Below are positions 20,767 through 22,439 of a DNA stretch of 22,439 nucleotides, in pieces. Below the pieces are notes generated by a model that was not told the origin of the DNA, made no database searches, and was given only the letters and a program-made list of their open reading frames with translations. Position 1 is the stretch's first letter, and every line of letters starts with the position of its first letter. The DNA is from JBEKYD01 sp049509915. Its GTDB lineage: Bacteria; Acidobacteriota; Terriglobia; Bryobacterales; Bryobacteraceae. Location of the stretch: contig JBEKZL010000180.1 in NCBI GenBank assembly GCA_049509915.1, positions 1 through 22,439 of the forward strand. The letters are read 5' to 3'. Made by a program: the position numbers and the translations under genes.

Positions 20767-21672
20767 TCAGTCCGACCACGTGAGTTCGAAGCCCTGCTCG
20801 GCGATGCCAGCCAAAAAGATATCGGAGTCGTGGCCGTGGAGGCGGAATATCTGTCGCACCAGGTCGCAGACCGATTCGTGGCCACGTTCGAAAAAGACCA
20901 GGATGGAGGGACCGGCGCCGCTTAAGGCGCAGCCCAACAGGCCCGGGGCGCGGAGCCGGACAATCTCGTCGAGGCCGGGCACCAGCGGCGCACGGTACGG
21001 CTGGTGGAGGCGGTCCTCGAGGGTGGCGGGAAAAGCCCAGGTTGCGCCGGCGGCCAAGGCGGCGATCAGCAGCGAGGCACGTTGCACGTTGAAAACCGCG
21101 TCCGCCCGGCTGTAGACGGCCGGCAAAACGGCGCGAGCCTGGGCCGTGGGCAGTTCAAAGTCGGGCACCACCACCCCCACGCCGAAGCGTTGCGCCATCT
21201 CTATGCGCACGGCGCGGGCGACGCCGCCGGAATCGATGGCGCTGGCCACGATGCCTCCGAGGATACAGGCGGCGACATTGTCGGGATGGCCTTCCAGGCG
21301 CGCCGCTTCGTCCAGCACGCGGGCCGGCTTCCAGCCAAGATCGAGCAGGCAGTCGGCCACCACTACCCCCGCGGTGAGCGCCGCAGCGCTCGAGCCCATC
21401 CCTTTTCCCAGCGGAATCTGATTCGAGATCTCTAGCTCGATCAAAGGCATCCGCAGGTCCAGGCTCTCCGCCACGGCTACCGCGGTCTGCCAGATCAGGT
21501 TGTCCGGCCCGGCCGGAATCGAAGCAGCATCGCGGCCGCTGGCGCGGATCTCGAGCGTGGCGCTGCGCCGGAAGCGGCAGGTGAGATAGACACCCAGAGC
21601 CATTCCCAGGGCGTCAAAGCCGGGACCGAGATTGGCACTCGAAGCCGGCACCCGCACGGTGAACCAGGTCAT
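20767..21672 (-). CDS. thrB: Homoserine kinase
   Basis: Phosphorylates homoserine with ATP, the penultimate step to threonine, in the cytoplasm. A 301-residue GHMP-family kinase, normal length. The N-terminal VPASSANLGPGFDALGMAL (~8-26), the GHMP ATP-binding loop PLGKGMGSSAAAL (87-99), ARLEGHPDNVAACILGG (124-140), and the C-terminal GCALSGAGPSILVFF match ThrB. ATG 21672 is chosen because it is the family start (MTWFTVRVPASSANLGPG); the frame stays open upstream without homologous sequence. No clear Shine-Dalgarno is seen. It starts 38 bp after the frr stop on the same strand, an arrangement that suggests co-transcription with frr/pyrH even though the pathways differ. Confidence 0.93.
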   Translation of the reverse strand: MTWFTVRVPASSANLGPGFDALGMALGVYLTCRFRRSATLEIRASGRDAASIPAGPDNLIWQTAVAVAESLDLRMPLIELEISNQIPLGKGMGSSAAALTAGVVVADCLLDLGWKPARVLDEAARLEGHPDNVAACILGGIVASAIDSGGVARAVRIEMAQRFGVGVVVPDFELPTAQARAVLPAVYSRADAVFNVQRASLLIAALAAGATWAFPATLEDRLHQPYRAPLVPGLDEIVRLRAPGLLGCALSGAGPSILVFFERGHESVCDLVRQIFRLHGHDSDIFLAGIAEQGFELTWSD

Positions 21673-21710
21673 AATCGCAGACGAGCGAACCAGCGCCGGG
21701 TGCCCGGCAG

Positions 21711-22313
21711 TTACCGGATCTCGAGGATTTCCTTTTCCTTGACTTTGGATGCCTGATCGATCTTCTGCATGAAGGCGTCGGTGGTCTTCTGAATCTCGTC
21801 CAACGCTTTCTTTTCGTCGTCCTCGGTGATCTTCTTGTCCTTCATCAATTTCTTGACGGCTTCGTTGCCATCGCGGCGAATGTTGCGGGTCGCCACGCGG
21901 TGATGCTCGGCGCCCGCATGCAGTTTCTTGACCAGATCCTTGCGCCGTTCCTCGGTCAACGGAGGGATCGGCAGGCGGATCAGCTTGCCGTCGTTGGAGG
22001 GATTCAACCCCAAATCGGACGCGCGGATGGCCTTCTCGATGGCACCGATCTGAGAGACGTCCCACGGCTGGAGGGTAATCAGCGACGGTTCGGGAACGTG
22101 GAGATTGGCGATTTGATTGAGCGGCGTGGGTGTGCCGTAGTAATTGACGCGAATGTGGTCCAGAATGCCCAGCGAGGCGCGGCCGGTGCGGATCGAAGCC
22201 ATGTCGTGCTGCAAATCGGAAAGGGCTTTCTCCATCCGCGTCTTAAGGCTCGCCTCGACCTCCTTCACCGAATTGAAGGTTGTGCTGGGTGTTGCCGGCT
22301 GTTCAGTTTTCAT
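21711..22313 (-). CDS. frr: Ribosome recycling factor
   Basis: Splits post-termination ribosomes together with EF-G. 200 residues, about 15 longer than usual because of an N-terminal segment (MKTEQPATPSTTFNS) before the conserved helix VKEVEASLKTRMEKALSDLQ. Diagnostic blocks: SIRTGRASLGILDHIRVNYY, GTPTPLNQIANLHVPEPSLI, the PLTEERRKDLVKKLHAGAEH and RNIRRDGNEAVKKLMKDKKI helices, and a long C-terminal helix. The start at 22313 has GGAG about 10 nt upstream; an in-frame GTG (near 22268) would give the shorter standard form. It follows pyrH by 26 bp in the usual pyrH-frr order. Confidence 0.95.
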   Translation of the reverse strand: MKTEQPATPSTTFNSVKEVEASLKTRMEKALSDLQHDMASIRTGRASLGILDHIRVNYYGTPTPLNQIANLHVPEPSLITLQPWDVSQIGAIEKAIRASDLGLNPSNDGKLIRLPIPPLTEERRKDLVKKLHAGAEHHRVATRNIRRDGNEAVKKLMKDKKITEDDEKKALDEIQKTTDAFMQKIDQASKVKEKEILEIR

Positions 22314-22339
22314 AGGGCGGTCGCTCCGAAACCCCGGTT

Positions 22340-22439
22340 TTATTGAATCACGGTGCCGACGGGCTCACCCATCGACATTCGCATTATATTGCCTGGCACG
22401 TTGAGGTTAAAGACGATAATCGGGAGATTGTTGTCGCGG
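22340..22439 (-). CDS. pyrH: UMP kinase, C-terminal end (partial)
   Basis: The last 32 codons of a gene running off the right edge. Residues read RDNNLPIIVFNLNVPGNIMR then MSMGEPVGTVIQ, the typical UMP kinase tail (NLPI.VFNLN.PGN). PyrH converts UMP to UDP, the step after OMP decarboxylation, and so follows from PyrE earlier in the window. The gene is complete at the C-terminus but its 5' part is outside the window. Confidence 0.9.
   Translation of the reverse strand, partial: RDNNLPIIVFNLNVPGNIMRMSMGEPVGTVIQ

Overview
The window is GC-rich, gene-dense chromosomal DNA from a bacterium, most likely an Acidobacteriota member of the Solibacter/Bryobacter type. That placement is inferred from the mix of content: a PEP-CTERM protein, a large secreted putative-Ig-repeat protein, an ECF sigma/anti-sigma pair, a coiled-coil protein ending in VEKRLNMPPAA, a MutS2 with an INVIG-type Smr domain, and many small dispersed palindromes. 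No rRNA, tRNA or CRISPR array was seen.

Layout. 1-341: half copy of a dispersed GATGAAC-type repeat and a frameshifted 5' remnant of an IS110-family transposase with its non-coding leader. 342-1628: two-halved VanZ-like membrane protein whose last codons and stop come from a second, hairpin-forming copy of the repeat. 1687-2001(-): small zinc-motif coiled-coil protein. 2002-2378: gene-free, with an 8-bp-stem hairpin and a 26-bp imperfect inverted-repeat pair. 2379-5389(+): compact run pyrE - truA - BON protein - SMP-30-like protein - Nudix hydrolase. 5434-6131(-): HigB/HigA toxin-antitoxin. 6209-8584: mutS2. 8723-9133: NTF2/SnoaL-like protein. 9151-11077(-): NarL/NarX-type two-component pair. 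11171-11398 and 11547-11774: two small proteins, the second secreted and followed by a strong intrinsic terminator. 11828-12252: decayed group II intron starting directly after that terminator. 12294-12995(-): outer-membrane beta-barrel protein. 12996-13395: gene-free, palindrome-rich. 13396-17767(-): putative-Ig surface protein, ECF sigma factor, zinc anti-sigma factor and an exported protein, probably one unit. 18022-18843: PEP-CTERM protein with a 9-bp minisatellite stalk. 18955-19595(-): Smr-domain protein and a YdcH/DUF465-like gene broken by a 22-bp tandem duplication. 19709-20700: divergent rimI and an exported protein whose start codons share one palindrome. 20767-22439(-): thrB - frr - pyrH (pyrH is cut by the window edge).

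How the parts fit. The core genes cover pyrimidine synthesis (pyrE, pyrH), RNA and ribosome maintenance (truA, frr, rimI), threonine synthesis (thrB) and DNA maintenance (mutS2). Between them lie envelope-facing modules (VanZ-like, BON, beta-barrel, Ig-repeat protein with its sigma/anti-sigma genes, PEP-CTERM) and signalling genes. Mobile DNA is present only as relics: IS110 5' end, group II intron ends, and palindromic repeats. Several relics touch genes directly, supplying a stop codon, possibly a start codon, or sitting against a terminator.

I found no clear multi-gene system that is wholly new. The most checkable unusual items are the 22-bp duplication that frameshifts the YdcH-like gene, the intron relic abutting a terminator, the repeat-supplied stop of the VanZ gene, the SMP-30 paralog lacking all metal ligands, and the Ig-protein/sigma/anti-sigma cluster.
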